DNA of 64,000 nt from assembly GCF_009696325.1 (NCBI RefSeq), contig NZ_VUME01000004.1, positions 1 to 64,000 of the forward strand, read 5' to 3'. The translations under genes were made by a program, and so were the position numbers. This DNA is from Collinsella sp. WCA1-178-WT-3 (M1). GTDB lineage: Bacteria; Actinomycetota; Coriobacteriia; Coriobacteriales; Coriobacteriaceae. Under the pieces are notes generated by a model, which was given only the letters and a program-made list of their open reading frames with translations, made no database searches and was not told the origin of the DNA. Shown here piece by piece: positions 15,597 through 23,911 of this stretch (position 1 is its first letter; each line of letters opens with the position of its first letter).

Positions 15597-16319
15597 CTAT
15601 TTCTCGTCCGACTTATCGGTCTTGGCCGGAGCCTCGAAGCGATAACCGACGCCGTGAACGGTATAGAGCCACTTAGGCTTCTTGGGGTCGTCGCCCAGCT
15701 TGGCGCGAAGGTTCTTCACGTGGCTGTCGATGGTGCGCTCGTAGCCCTCAAAGTCGTAGCCGAGCACCTTCTCGACCAGCTCCATACGGTTATAGACGCG
15801 ACCGGGATGGCGAGCAAGCGTGGTAAGCAGCTTAAACTCGGAAGCGGTCAAATCAACTTCCTTGCCCTCGACCAAGATCTTGTGGCCCGAGATATCGATG
15901 ACCAGATCGCCAAAGTCGAGTACCTCAACGGCGGGCTCGTCTGCCTGGTGAGCACGACGGAACAGGGCGCGAACGCGGGCGACGAGCTCGCGCGGCGAGA
16001 ACGGCTTGATCAGGTAGTCGTCGGCACCAAGCTCGAGGCCGATGATGCGATCCTCGATCTCGCCCTTGGCGGTAAGCATGATGATGGGCACATCCGAGGT
16101 ATCGCGGATAGTGCGGCAAACGCGCTCGCCGGGGATCTTGGGGAGCATAAGGTCGAGCACAACCAGGTCGAACTGGTGCTTCTCGAACTCCTCGATCGCA
16201 GACTGGCCATCGCCAACGCCAACAACCCAGTAGCCCTCGCGCTCGAGATAGGCAGCGACAGCGTCACGGATCGCCTTCTCGTCCTCGACCAGCAGAATCT
16301 TTTTTGCATCTGAAGCCAT
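15597..16319 (-). CDS. OmpR/PhoP-family response regulator
   Basis: This 240-residue regulator has a receiver domain (LLVEDEKAIRDAV; phosphorylated Asp in DLVVLDLMLPKIPG; Lys in LIKPFSPREL) and a winged-helix DNA-binding domain (LTASEFKLLTTLARHPGRVY...RTIDSHVKNLRAKLG). ATG 16319 is preferred because of the G-rich ribosome binding site; the frame extends seven codons upstream. It is the partner of the kinase that follows. Confidence 0.95.
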   Translation of the reverse strand: MASDAKKILLVEDEKAIRDAVAAYLEREGYWVVGVGDGQSAIEEFEKHQFDLVVLDLMLPKIPGERVCRTIRDTSDVPIIMLTAKGEIEDRIIGLELGADDYLIKPFSPRELVARVRALFRRAHQADEPAVEVLDFGDLVIDISGHKILVEGKEVDLTASEFKLLTTLARHPGRVYNRMELVEKVLGYDFEGYERTIDSHVKNLRAKLGDDPKKPKWLYTVHGVGYRFEAPAKTDKSDEK

Positions 16320-16471
16320 AACACGGCCCCCCTGTCTCAATTAGCTAAGAACAAGCCCATTTTAACGCACCTGAGCCCACCGGGCATCGCATGGGCGCGA
16401 CAGCTCGGCGGGCGGTACTCACGGTTACAATGGGCTTATTCCCCCGTTGGCGCCTTTTTAACCCCTCGGCG

Positions 16472-17683
16472 CTAAAGAGAGAACAGGCGAGCGGTAACCG
16501 TCTCGGGAATTCCTTGGCTATTACGCACCGTGGCATAGGTTAAAAACGTATTCGATTTTCCCGCCGTAGCTGGATAGTCGCCATATTCGAGAGCGCGGTC
16601 GGGCGACAGCAGCGAACCATAGGTTTTAGCGGAGGTATCGATCAGAAAATGCGATGCCTGAACCTTAACCAGATATTTGCCCTTCCTGCCGGCGGCGCAC
16701 GCGAGCGGTTCGCGCGATAGAAATTGATACGGGCCGCCCTCGTTACCAATGTAGGTACCCATATTGCCCAGGCCGCCCACGCCGGCATAGGTCGCCTCAA
16801 TGGAGAACACAAACGTATCGCCCATATATACGGCCTCGAAAGGTGACACCGACGAAGGAAGGACCAGCTGAGCCCTCTTGGTATTGTTGCCGTCCGTCAG
16901 GTCGATCGCCGTCATGCCGTAGTAGACGCCCTCGTCATTGCGCACGCGGGGTGAGATAGTCAGGATGCCATCGCTCACGCGCGGTGCAGACGCAAAGCGG
17001 CCTGTCGACTTCCAGATTGCCTCCGCTTTAGATTCATCGAGCGAACGGCGGTAGCAATATGAATCGCTGCCGGTCTTATTGCCACCGGTCGAAGGTATCT
17101 TGTACCAGATGACCGACGAGTCAAAGGCGGTAAACAGCGGAGGGTCGTAGTCCTCACCGCCGCGATCAAGCTCAACGGCATTACCAGTAAGCGCCGCGCC
17201 CGACAGGGTTTGCGCATAGAGCTTCCACGACGAATTCGCGTAGTTCATCTCAACCCACGCAAACACGCTATCGGTGGCGCGAACGTCGTAAAACGCATAA
17301 CCGGAACCCTCGACAGGATCGTCAATCAACGTGGTGAGTGAGCCGTCCCCCATGTTGAACACGCCAAGCGTGTTGGCATGCAGCGCAGATGCGGGCGCCA
17401 TCATCGCCGCAGCGTAACCTCCATCGCAGTAGTACAGCAGCGTCCCCAATGGCAACGTCCACGACGCCGTCGGCTTAAGATCAATGTCGACGGCCTCATA
17501 CTCTTCGGTAATCGAGACGATCTTGGAATCATCTTTGATAACCTGCGGCTCACCGGCAGCATCATCGCTGGTGCCCGTTTTTTTCGAGCACCCCGCAAGC
17601 AGCGTGGCAGCACTCGCGGCAGCACCACCCAACACAAATCCTCGGCGCGTTACCCCATTCTTAACGCGATCAAAAATACTCAT
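16472..17683 (-). CDS. Tat-exported lipoprotein, unknown function
   Basis: This 403-residue protein begins with a twin-arginine signal (TRRGFVLGG) ending in a lipobox (LLAGC), so it should be exported folded and anchored to the outer membrane face. The mature part is rich in short strands with repeated 'Tyr/Phe-Ala-Trp' segments and resembles a beta-propeller-like substrate reader, but no family is certain. Its ATG overlaps the stop of the TSCPD gene (TAATG). Confidence 0.8.
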   Translation of the reverse strand: MSIFDRVKNGVTRRGFVLGGAAASAATLLAGCSKKTGTSDDAAGEPQVIKDDSKIVSITEEYEAVDIDLKPTASWTLPLGTLLYYCDGGYAAAMMAPASALHANTLGVFNMGDGSLTTLIDDPVEGSGYAFYDVRATDSVFAWVEMNYANSSWKLYAQTLSGAALTGNAVELDRGGEDYDPPLFTAFDSSVIWYKIPSTGGNKTGSDSYCYRRSLDESKAEAIWKSTGRFASAPRVSDGILTISPRVRNDEGVYYGMTAIDLTDGNNTKRAQLVLPSSVSPFEAVYMGDTFVFSIEATYAGVGGLGNMGTYIGNEGGPYQFLSREPLACAAGRKGKYLVKVQASHFLIDTSAKTYGSLLSPDRALEYGDYPATAGKSNTFLTYATVRNSQGIPETVTARLFSL

Positions 17684-17946
17684 TAGGCAATCTCGGCACG
17701 CGCGGCCTCGATGGCACGCGTAAGTTGGTCGGCACAGGAGGTCTTTTTCGTGCCGCACGTATTGCCGGCCAACACCTCAATCACACGATCGGAAGATGCA
17801 CCTTCGACCAATTTAGAGATGGCCTTGAGGTTGCCGCTGCAGCCGCCGGTAAACTCAACGCCCAGCACCTTGCTGCCGTCATCGGAAAGATTGAGGTGAA
17901 TATTGCGAGTACACACGCCCTGGGGCTTGTAATCAAACGAAATCAT
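17683..17946 (-). CDS. TSCPD-domain protein (TIGR03905 family)
   Basis: This 87-residue protein shows the family pattern: GVCTRNI near the start, GVEFTGGCSGNLKAISKLVEG in the middle, and GNTCGTKKTSCADQL with the TSCAD variant of the TSCPD motif. The same small domain occurs at the end of vitamin-B12-dependent ribonucleotide reductases and probably binds metal through its Cys residues. It is coupled to the lipoprotein downstream. Confidence 0.88.
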   Translation of the reverse strand: MISFDYKPQGVCTRNIHLNLSDDGSKVLGVEFTGGCSGNLKAISKLVEGASSDRVIEVLAGNTCGTKKTSCADQLTRAIEAARAEIA

Positions 17947-18011
17947 GCGATCTCCTTCTCAGAATGTCATTCGAGACGACTATTATCCCCGTCTTTCCTT
18001 AAATGCAACGA

Positions 18012-18049
18012 GGCGCTTTACCGGCAACACACATTACCAGCAAAGCGCC
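18012..18049. terminator. Possible hairpin after purB
   Basis: GGCGCTTT and AAAGCGCC pair across a 22-base loop, 25 bases beyond the purB stop. There is no T run on the minus strand, so the role is uncertain. Confidence 0.35.
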
Positions 18050-18074
18050 CTAAAAAGCTAACGTTATGCCGAAC

Positions 18075-19421
18075 CTACTCGAAGCTCAGCTGCTCCAGAC
18101 GATCGAAGACCGTATCGATGCGGGTGAGGAAGTCCCACGGATCAAAGATCTCGTCGAGCTTCTCCTGGCTGACGGTGCAGCGCGGATCGGCCTCGAGGCG
18201 CTCCTTGAAGGTGGGGCCGGAAACGCAGTCCTGCACCTCATGCCAGGTCGCCATGGCGTTTTCCTGCACGATTGCGTAGGCGTCCTCACGGGTAATGCCC
18301 GTATCGACGAGGGCCAACAGAACCTTGGAGGAGAAGATGAGACCGCGGGTCTTGTTGAGGTTGGCCATCATGCGAGCCGGATACAGCTGGAGGCCATCGA
18401 TAACGCGGATAAGGCACTGGAACATGTGGTCAAGCGCGATAAAGCTATCGGCCTGGGCGACGCGCTCGGCAGAAGAGTGCGAAATGTCACGCTCATGCCA
18501 CAGGGCGACGTTGTCGAAGGCGACCTGGGCGTTGGACTTCACGACGCGCGACAGGCCGCAGACCTTCTCCATGGTGATGGGGTTACGCTTGTGCGGCATG
18601 GCGGAGCTGCCCTTTTGACCCTTGCGGAACGGCTCCTCGGCCTCGAGCGTATCGGTCTTCTGCAGATTGCGAACCTCGGTAGCGATACGCTCGCAGGTGG
18701 CCGCCGTGGTGGCAAGGACGCCGGCGAGGTAGGCATGATGGTCGCGGCTGATAACCTGCGTGGACAGCGGGTCGTGAACCAAACCCAGGTGCTCGCAGAC
18801 ATACTCCTCGACAAACGGCTCGATGGAGCTGTAGGTGCCAACGGCACCCGAGATGGCACCGAAGGCGACGTTCTTGCGAGCGTCCTCAAGGCGATCCAGA
18901 TCGCGCTTGAGCTCCCAGGCCCAAGAGCCAAACTTCATACCAAAGGTCATAGGCTCGGCGTGGATGCCGTGAGTGCGACCGGCGCAGAGCGTGTTACGCT
19001 CCTCGAAAGCGCGACGTTTGCAGATCTCGCCGAGTTTCTTGACGTCCTCGATAATTAGGTCGCAGGCCTGGGTAAGCTGATAGCACAGGGCCGTATCGCC
19101 CAAGTCAGAGCTGGTCATGCCATAGTGAACCCAACGGCTGGGTTTAGGCTCGCCCTCGGGAACATCGGCGTCGATATACTCCTTCATATTGGTCAGGAAG
19201 GCAATGACGTCATGGCGCGTGACTTCTTCGATCTCGTCGACCTTCGCCTTCTCAAAGTTGGCGTGGTCGCGGATCCACTGAGCTTCTTCTTTAGAAATAC
19301 CGATCTTGCCGAGCTCCGCCTGGGCCTCGCAGGCCAGAACCTCAATCTCCTGCCAAATGGCGTACTTGTTCTCGAGGGAGAAGATGTGTCCCATCTCCGG
19401 GCGGGTATAGCGATCGATCAT
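18075..19421 (-). CDS. purB: Adenylosuccinate lyase
   Basis: PurB cleaves SAICAR and adenylosuccinate, releasing fumarate. The 448-residue protein carries the fumarase-superfamily signature GSSAMPHKRNP and the helical core motifs (YGMTSSDLGDTALCYQL, AGRTHGIHAEPMTFG). Start ATG 19421 (MIDRYTRPEMG) follows AAAAAGGAG; the frame upstream is unrelated. It works on the product of PurC and shares AMP synthesis with PurA at 61568. Confidence 0.96.
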   Translation of the reverse strand: MIDRYTRPEMGHIFSLENKYAIWQEIEVLACEAQAELGKIGISKEEAQWIRDHANFEKAKVDEIEEVTRHDVIAFLTNMKEYIDADVPEGEPKPSRWVHYGMTSSDLGDTALCYQLTQACDLIIEDVKKLGEICKRRAFEERNTLCAGRTHGIHAEPMTFGMKFGSWAWELKRDLDRLEDARKNVAFGAISGAVGTYSSIEPFVEEYVCEHLGLVHDPLSTQVISRDHHAYLAGVLATTAATCERIATEVRNLQKTDTLEAEEPFRKGQKGSSAMPHKRNPITMEKVCGLSRVVKSNAQVAFDNVALWHERDISHSSAERVAQADSFIALDHMFQCLIRVIDGLQLYPARMMANLNKTRGLIFSSKVLLALVDTGITREDAYAIVQENAMATWHEVQDCVSGPTFKERLEADPRCTVSQEKLDEIFDPWDFLTRIDTVFDRLEQLSFE

Positions 19422-19522
19422 AGCGGCTCCTTTTTGGTTATTGGCACGTTGGTCGTAACCCAACCATTGTACCGTGCGCAGGTGCAAGTATAGGCAGCAG
19501 GTATTAACCTAACATTTTGCCA

Positions 19523-19633
19523 TTTGCCTAACGTTCACACCCTGTCGGGTTCGAGTCCGGGCACTTTATTGAAAAAAGCACGACACCGTGATGGTGCCGT
19601 GCTTGTACTTTTAACTGGAGCGGGCAACGGGAC
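19523..19633. repeat. tRNA-Gly 3'-end/terminator module, copy A
   Basis: This ~111-bp unit is about 85-90% identical to 19715-19823. It contains CCCTGTCGGGTTCGAGTCC, a terminator hairpin (19578-19602) and the 3' end of tRNA-Gly, which breaks off at 19633. Compared with copy B, one stem pair is changed on both sides (C-G versus T-A), so the hairpin is preserved. Confidence 0.8.
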
Positions 19634-19714
19634 ATCCGCGCATTTGCTTCGCAAATCCGCACCGGCTTCAGGCGCCTGTCGGCGCCTTCACCTGCTCGCT
19701 ACAAACGCTTCGCG
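19634..19714. repeat. Chain of short palindromes (tRNA-Gly locus)
   Basis: Consecutive mini-palindromes: ATTTGCttcGCAAAT, GGCGCCtgtcGGCGCC and AAACGcttCGCGTTT. The arrangement parallels 652-741 beside the tRNA-Lys module. Confidence 0.7.
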
Positions 19715-19823
19715 TTTGCTTAACGCTCACACCCTGTCGGGTTCGAGTCCCGGCGCTTTATTGAAAAAAGCACGGTACCGCAGCGGTACCGTGCTTTTAT
19801 TTTTTTGGAGCGGGCAACGGGAC
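19715..19823. repeat. tRNA-Gly 3'-end/terminator module, copy B
   Basis: Second copy; its right end is the true 3' end of tRNA-Gly. The hairpin GCACGGTACC/GGTACCGTGC (19770-19794), with T runs on both strands, is the tRNA terminator. Confidence 0.8.
19770..19794 (-). terminator. Terminator of tRNA-Gly
   Basis: A perfect 10-bp stem with 5-base loop, followed on the minus strand by TTTTTTC and on the plus strand by TTTTATTTTTTT. Confidence 0.85.
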
Positions 19824-19880
19824 TCGAACCCGCGAGTGTCAGCTTGGGAAGCTGATGCCTTACCACTTGGCGATGCCCGC
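19806..19880 (-). tRNA. tRNA-Gly (anticodon CCC)
   Basis: Acceptor GCGGGCA/TGCCCGC, D-loop CCAAGTGGTAAGG, anticodon loop TTCCCAA (CCC), T-loop GGTTCGAGTCC and CCA encoded. A TATACT box lies about 15-20 bases upstream on the minus strand. Confidence 0.95.
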
Positions 19881-20178
19881 ATATGTGGGGGATAGTATAA
19901 CGCGGTTGTCTTGTTTGATACAAGGGCACTAACCCTTGTTTTACGCATGGAAAATCATCTTCTTGTTGCTCGAATTGCGAAAACAGGGACTCGAGTAACC
20001 TGTTTTACACCGTCTTCTACCTGCTCTTTTGTTTGATTATCTAAAACCGGTCTCCATTTGTTGGGAACTTGGCAAGTTCTTGGTCAGCTCGCGGTACTTA
20101 CCCGTATGACCCCCGGCGCTAATCTCATCCCACGCGCCGCAATCTCCCAGCGCGGCGCACAAAGGATAAGGAGCAGCC
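19881..20178. other. Intergenic region upstream of the adhesin
   Basis: No gene is supported. The right end holds AAGGATAAGGAGC, the ribosome binding site of the adhesin. It separates divergent transcripts (tRNA-Gly leftwards, adhesin rightwards). Confidence 0.5.
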
Positions 20179-23100
20179 ATGTCCAATGCACCCACGCACT
20201 CTGTCCACAGCGCAATCGCAACAGCACCGCTGCTCCTATTCCTCTTGTTGTTTCTAGCCTGCGCCACGCCTGGTACCGCCTGCGCCGTCGATGGAAACGA
20301 TACGCTTAGTTTTCGCACCATCAGCGATATGTGCGGACCGTTTGGCATTGGCAAGTACGAGGCACAAGACGCCTCAATTTCTTACTGCATGAACCAAGAC
20401 TGCCCCGGCCCCAGCAGCCCGGGAGGACCCTGGCGGACCTACAATCAGGGTTGGACATGGCTCGACAACGAGTTTGCCGCCGTCATCTGCCATGGATACC
20501 CTTCCGCCACATCATTTGGCGGCCATAACCTAACGGCCGAACGCGCCCGCGCCGCAACCCAGATTGCCGTGTGGATGCTCAAAGGAACCACGCGCCCCGA
20601 TGGCTCTTTTGCGTATACAAACAACGCCGGCGTTGCCAAAAGCGGCAAGTTCGATCAAGACGCCGAGGTTGTCGCGGCGGCGCGCTGGCTCTACGACAAC
20701 GCAAAAGCCGGAAATATTAAGGCCGACCCGCATCGCGCCAGACGCTATCACGGACCCGTCTCTAACGAAGGCCGGCACCAGGATATGCTCTACGTTTTGC
20801 CCACCATCAACGTATCCTTTGAGAAAAGATCTGCAGACACTGTCATTACCAGCGGGAACGATACGTATCAGTTAGGTGGGGCGACGTTTAACATCTTTGA
20901 GGAAAACACAGACAAACACGTCGGCAGCATCAAAATGGACGGCAACGGTCGTGCACGGGCAACACTTTTGCCCAACACGGCATACTACCTAATCGAAACC
21001 AAAGCGCCGACAGGCTATCTGTCACGACGCGATCGCATTGCCTTTACCACCGGAAAGAGCGGCGGACATGTCACAATCAACGAGCAGCCAGGTTCTATCA
21101 CGCTGCGTGTCGTCAAAACCGATGCCGCCACGAATGCCGGAGCGCAGGCGGGAACCTCGCTCGCCAAAGCCGAATTTACCTGTGTCTCGCAGTCTACCCC
21201 TGGGTGGACGCGCACCTTCACGACCGAAGACGATGGCCAGGCGACCTTAAGCGGCATTCCCCTGGGAACCTTTACCCTCTACGAATCGAAAGCACCAGAG
21301 GGCTACTTGCTCCCCCATGACAGCTGGACCTATACGGTCGGCCCCAATCAACTAAACGACATGGGCGTCGTTGAGCTCGAACGCCGCATCCCCAATACTC
21401 ATGTTGCGTTTGACATCGAGATTTCCAAGTTCAAGGATTACGGGAACGACGAACAATCGGGATTAGAACAGCCAGCGGAAGGCGTCGTCTTTGAAATCGT
21501 CAGCAACAGCTCTAAGCAGGTCGTAGGCACATTGACGACAAATATCTATGGCTTCGCATCCACCAAAGACCAGCCCAAGGCCTGGTTTGGCGCGGGCACA
21601 CGACCGGAGGGCGTTCATGGAGCCATCCCCTACGATCGTGAGGGGTATACCGTTCGCGAGGTCCCGGAAACTGTTCCCGCAGGCTTCAAGCGGGCAGAGG
21701 ATTGGACCATCGCGCCCGAGCAAATCGCCGACGGAGCCAAGCTTCAGTACATAGTGGACAATCACACCCTTTCGACACATCTCCAAATCATCAAACGCGA
21801 TGCCCAGACGGGAGCTTCCGTCCCCCTTGCCGGCTTTAGTTTTCAGCTGCTCAACAGCAACCGTGAACCCATCTCTCAAACATGCTGGTATCCGACGCAC
21901 AACGTTATGAACACCTTTACCACCAATGCGACCGGCACCGTCACGTTGCCAGAATCGCTCAAGCCGGGTACATATTACGTACGAGAAGTCGCAGCCAAAG
22001 CGCCCTACCTTGTGGGCGACGAACTGAAGGTGACGATTCCCGCCGATGCAGATCTCACGCCTATCGCCGCCGTCTCGTATTTCAACAGCGCGGCAACCGG
22101 AAGCATCGAGATCGTGAAGGCTGACGCAGTAGACGGCAGTGTCCTATCTGGTGCCAAGTTTGAAATTCGCGCTGCCGACGATATCGTTTGCCCCGATGGC
22201 CACATTGCCGCCCTTGCCGGTGAAGCCGTTGCCGCCGTCACAACTGATGAACAGGGTAAAGCTCGCGTAGACAACCTTTCGCTGGGTTGCGGAACGGCAC
22301 GATACGAAGTCGTTGAAACCCAGTCTCCCGACGGCTATCTACTTGATCGGACAGCACATATCGTTGAGCTTACTTATATCGACCAGAAGGTCCCCGTGGT
22401 CGAGTCGCAGATCGAATTGCCTAATGATTACACCAAGGTCGATTTCTCCAAGGTCGATATAACAGACAAGCATGAAGTTAAAGGCGCCCGACTGGTCTTA
22501 TGCGACGCCGATGGAACAGAAATTGATTCTTGGATATCATCCGAGCAGCCCCATCGCGTGGAGCACCTTGAACCCGGTTCTTATACCCTACGCGAAACAA
22601 TGTCCCCGCGCTCCTATGACCTCGCTGAAGACGTATCCTTTGAAGTCGAGGATACGGGGAAGATCCAGGCCGTAACCATGACGGATGCACCGATTGAGAT
22701 TAAGGGGAGCGTCGACAAGCGACAAGAAATCGCGCGGCCAACCGCAAAGGGAACAGTGGCGAACGGCGACGGTAAAAACCGGGCGGCGACGCAACCCGAC
22801 AGTAAGGGCTCCTATTCCTACACCATCGACGCACAAAACGAATCGAGCACCTGGGTCGACGAGTTCACCGTCACCGACGATCTCGAGTGTGCCAAAGACG
22901 GCACGGCCAAACTTGTCGCCATTAAAACCCCGATCGCCGTCGGCGACTTAAACGGGCTCTGCAATGTTTGGTATCGAACGTCACCGGCAGAAAAGTTGGG
23001 CATAAAGGAAAAGGCCAACGCCACACTTGACGATGAACACACCAACCCGTGGCTCGAGACAGCCGAGGTCAAAGAGCAGCTGGGCGAGGATGTGCGGATT

Positions 23101-23610
23101 GTCGATTACGATGGCTGGAGTCTTTGGAAAGCCGATGTCTCGACCACGGAGTCTTCCACCCTCGAAGTAAAGGACCTTACGCTTTCGGACGACGATGTTA
23201 TCACGGGGATTCGCTTTGAGTATGGCTCGGTTTCCGCAGACTTTACGACCCGGCGCGACAACGATTCTTGGAATCGCAATGGGCTTAAAGACGAGCATGA
23301 CGACCTTGACGAAGCGACGGCATCCCTCAAATCGGATTTACACGGAGCAATCATCCGGATGTGTGCGACCTCATCTTATACGCCCCAAACCGCACTCGCC
23401 AACAGTGCCCGTGTTGACCTTTGCCGCAACGGAGGAGGCGAAAAACTCGAGTCGCACGATAAAGATCGTGTTGTTCAAAAATGCGCCATTCCGCAGGATC
23501 TTCCAAATACGGGCAATGCACCCATCATCTCTTTTCTCACCGCACTATTGACCGCCGGTGGCACAGCAATTTGGCTCACTTGGCTAAGCTCGGCATCAAA
23601 AGAGGAGTAG
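20179..23610 (+). CDS. Thioester-domain, Cna-B-repeat, LPxTG surface adhesin
   Basis: This 1143-residue secreted protein has a signal peptide (hydrophobic 14-30), then a thioester adhesin domain: Cys70 in SYCMNQ and Gln128 in TQIAVW form the expected Cys-Gln pair. Six or so Cna-B/SpaA-like repeats follow, each ending in a Y-x-(I/L/V)-x-E segment such as YYLIETKAPTGYL, TLYESKAPEGYL and YTLRETMSPRSYDL; the Glu is the usual isopeptide residue. A larger isopeptide-type domain (about 820-1090) precedes LPNTG, a membrane helix and a short charged tail. It should be covalently wall-anchored and form covalent bonds with host ligand amines. No housekeeping sortase is nearby. Confidence 0.92.
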   Translation: MSNAPTHSVHSAIATAPLLLFLLLFLACATPGTACAVDGNDTLSFRTISDMCGPFGIGKYEAQDASISYCMNQDCPGPSSPGGPWRTYNQGWTWLDNEFAAVICHGYPSATSFGGHNLTAERARAATQIAVWMLKGTTRPDGSFAYTNNAGVAKSGKFDQDAEVVAAARWLYDNAKAGNIKADPHRARRYHGPVSNEGRHQDMLYVLPTINVSFEKRSADTVITSGNDTYQLGGATFNIFEENTDKHVGSIKMDGNGRARATLLPNTAYYLIETKAPTGYLSRRDRIAFTTGKSGGHVTINEQPGSITLRVVKTDAATNAGAQAGTSLAKAEFTCVSQSTPGWTRTFTTEDDGQATLSGIPLGTFTLYESKAPEGYLLPHDSWTYTVGPNQLNDMGVVELERRIPNTHVAFDIEISKFKDYGNDEQSGLEQPAEGVVFEIVSNSSKQVVGTLTTNIYGFASTKDQPKAWFGAGTRPEGVHGAIPYDREGYTVREVPETVPAGFKRAEDWTIAPEQIADGAKLQYIVDNHTLSTHLQIIKRDAQTGASVPLAGFSFQLLNSNREPISQTCWYPTHNVMNTFTTNATGTVTLPESLKPGTYYVREVAAKAPYLVGDELKVTIPADADLTPIAAVSYFNSAATGSIEIVKADAVDGSVLSGAKFEIRAADDIVCPDGHIAALAGEAVAAVTTDEQGKARVDNLSLGCGTARYEVVETQSPDGYLLDRTAHIVELTYIDQKVPVVESQIELPNDYTKVDFSKVDITDKHEVKGARLVLCDADGTEIDSWISSEQPHRVEHLEPGSYTLRETMSPRSYDLAEDVSFEVEDTGKIQAVTMTDAPIEIKGSVDKRQEIARPTAKGTVANGDGKNRAATQPDSKGSYSYTIDAQNESSTWVDEFTVTDDLECAKDGTAKLVAIKTPIAVGDLNGLCNVWYRTSPAEKLGIKEKANATLDDEHTNPWLETAEVKEQLGEDVRIVDYDGWSLWKADVSTTESSTLEVKDLTLSDDDVITGIRFEYGSVSADFTTRRDNDSWNRNGLKDEHDDLDEATASLKSDLHGAIIRMCATSSYTPQTALANSARVDLCRNGGGEKLESHDKDRVVQKCAIPQDLPNTGNAPIISFLTALLTAGGTAIWLTWLSSASKEE

Positions 23611-23616
23611 GTAGAA

Positions 23617-23652
23617 ATAACGGGCGAGCCGATATGCCGGCTCGCCCGTTAT
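23617..23652 (+). terminator. Terminator after the adhesin
   Basis: A 15-bp perfect stem (ATAACGGGCGAGCCG and complement) with a 6-base loop, also suitable for the convergent small gene at 23673. Confidence 0.85.
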
Positions 23653-23672
23653 CTGGCATATGTAACCAAAGG

Positions 23673-23891
23673 CTATTCCGTAGACGCAGACCCGCCGTCA
23701 ACAAGTTCCAGATCGCTATCCGAAATGCCGTCGGCACCCAAACTCTGCTCTTGCTCCACCTCTTCGCTCATCGTGGACCTGGGCGTCGACCCCTTAGCGC
23801 CCACGATATATGCGGCCCCCAGACCCAAAGCGATGGCGATCAAAAACAGAACCACATAGACGGGCCAATGGCGTTTGATGTATGAAAACAC
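23673..23891 (-). CDS. Small single-helix membrane protein
   Basis: A 72-residue protein with one membrane helix (VYVVLFLIAIALGLGAAYIV), a short basic N-terminus and an acidic Ser/Glu-rich tail. No family recognised. It follows the M28-like gene by 20 bases on the same strand and is probably co-transcribed with it. Confidence 0.68.
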   Translation of the reverse strand: MFSYIKRHWPVYVVLFLIAIALGLGAAYIVGAKGSTPRSTMSEEVEQEQSLGADGISDSDLELVDGGSASTE

Positions 23892-23911
23892 GCTAACTCC
23901 TTAGAGGTCCG

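Noticed and set aside
18066-19058. 330-residue plus-strand frame opposite purB
   Set aside because: Antisense shadow; purB motifs are all on the minus strand.
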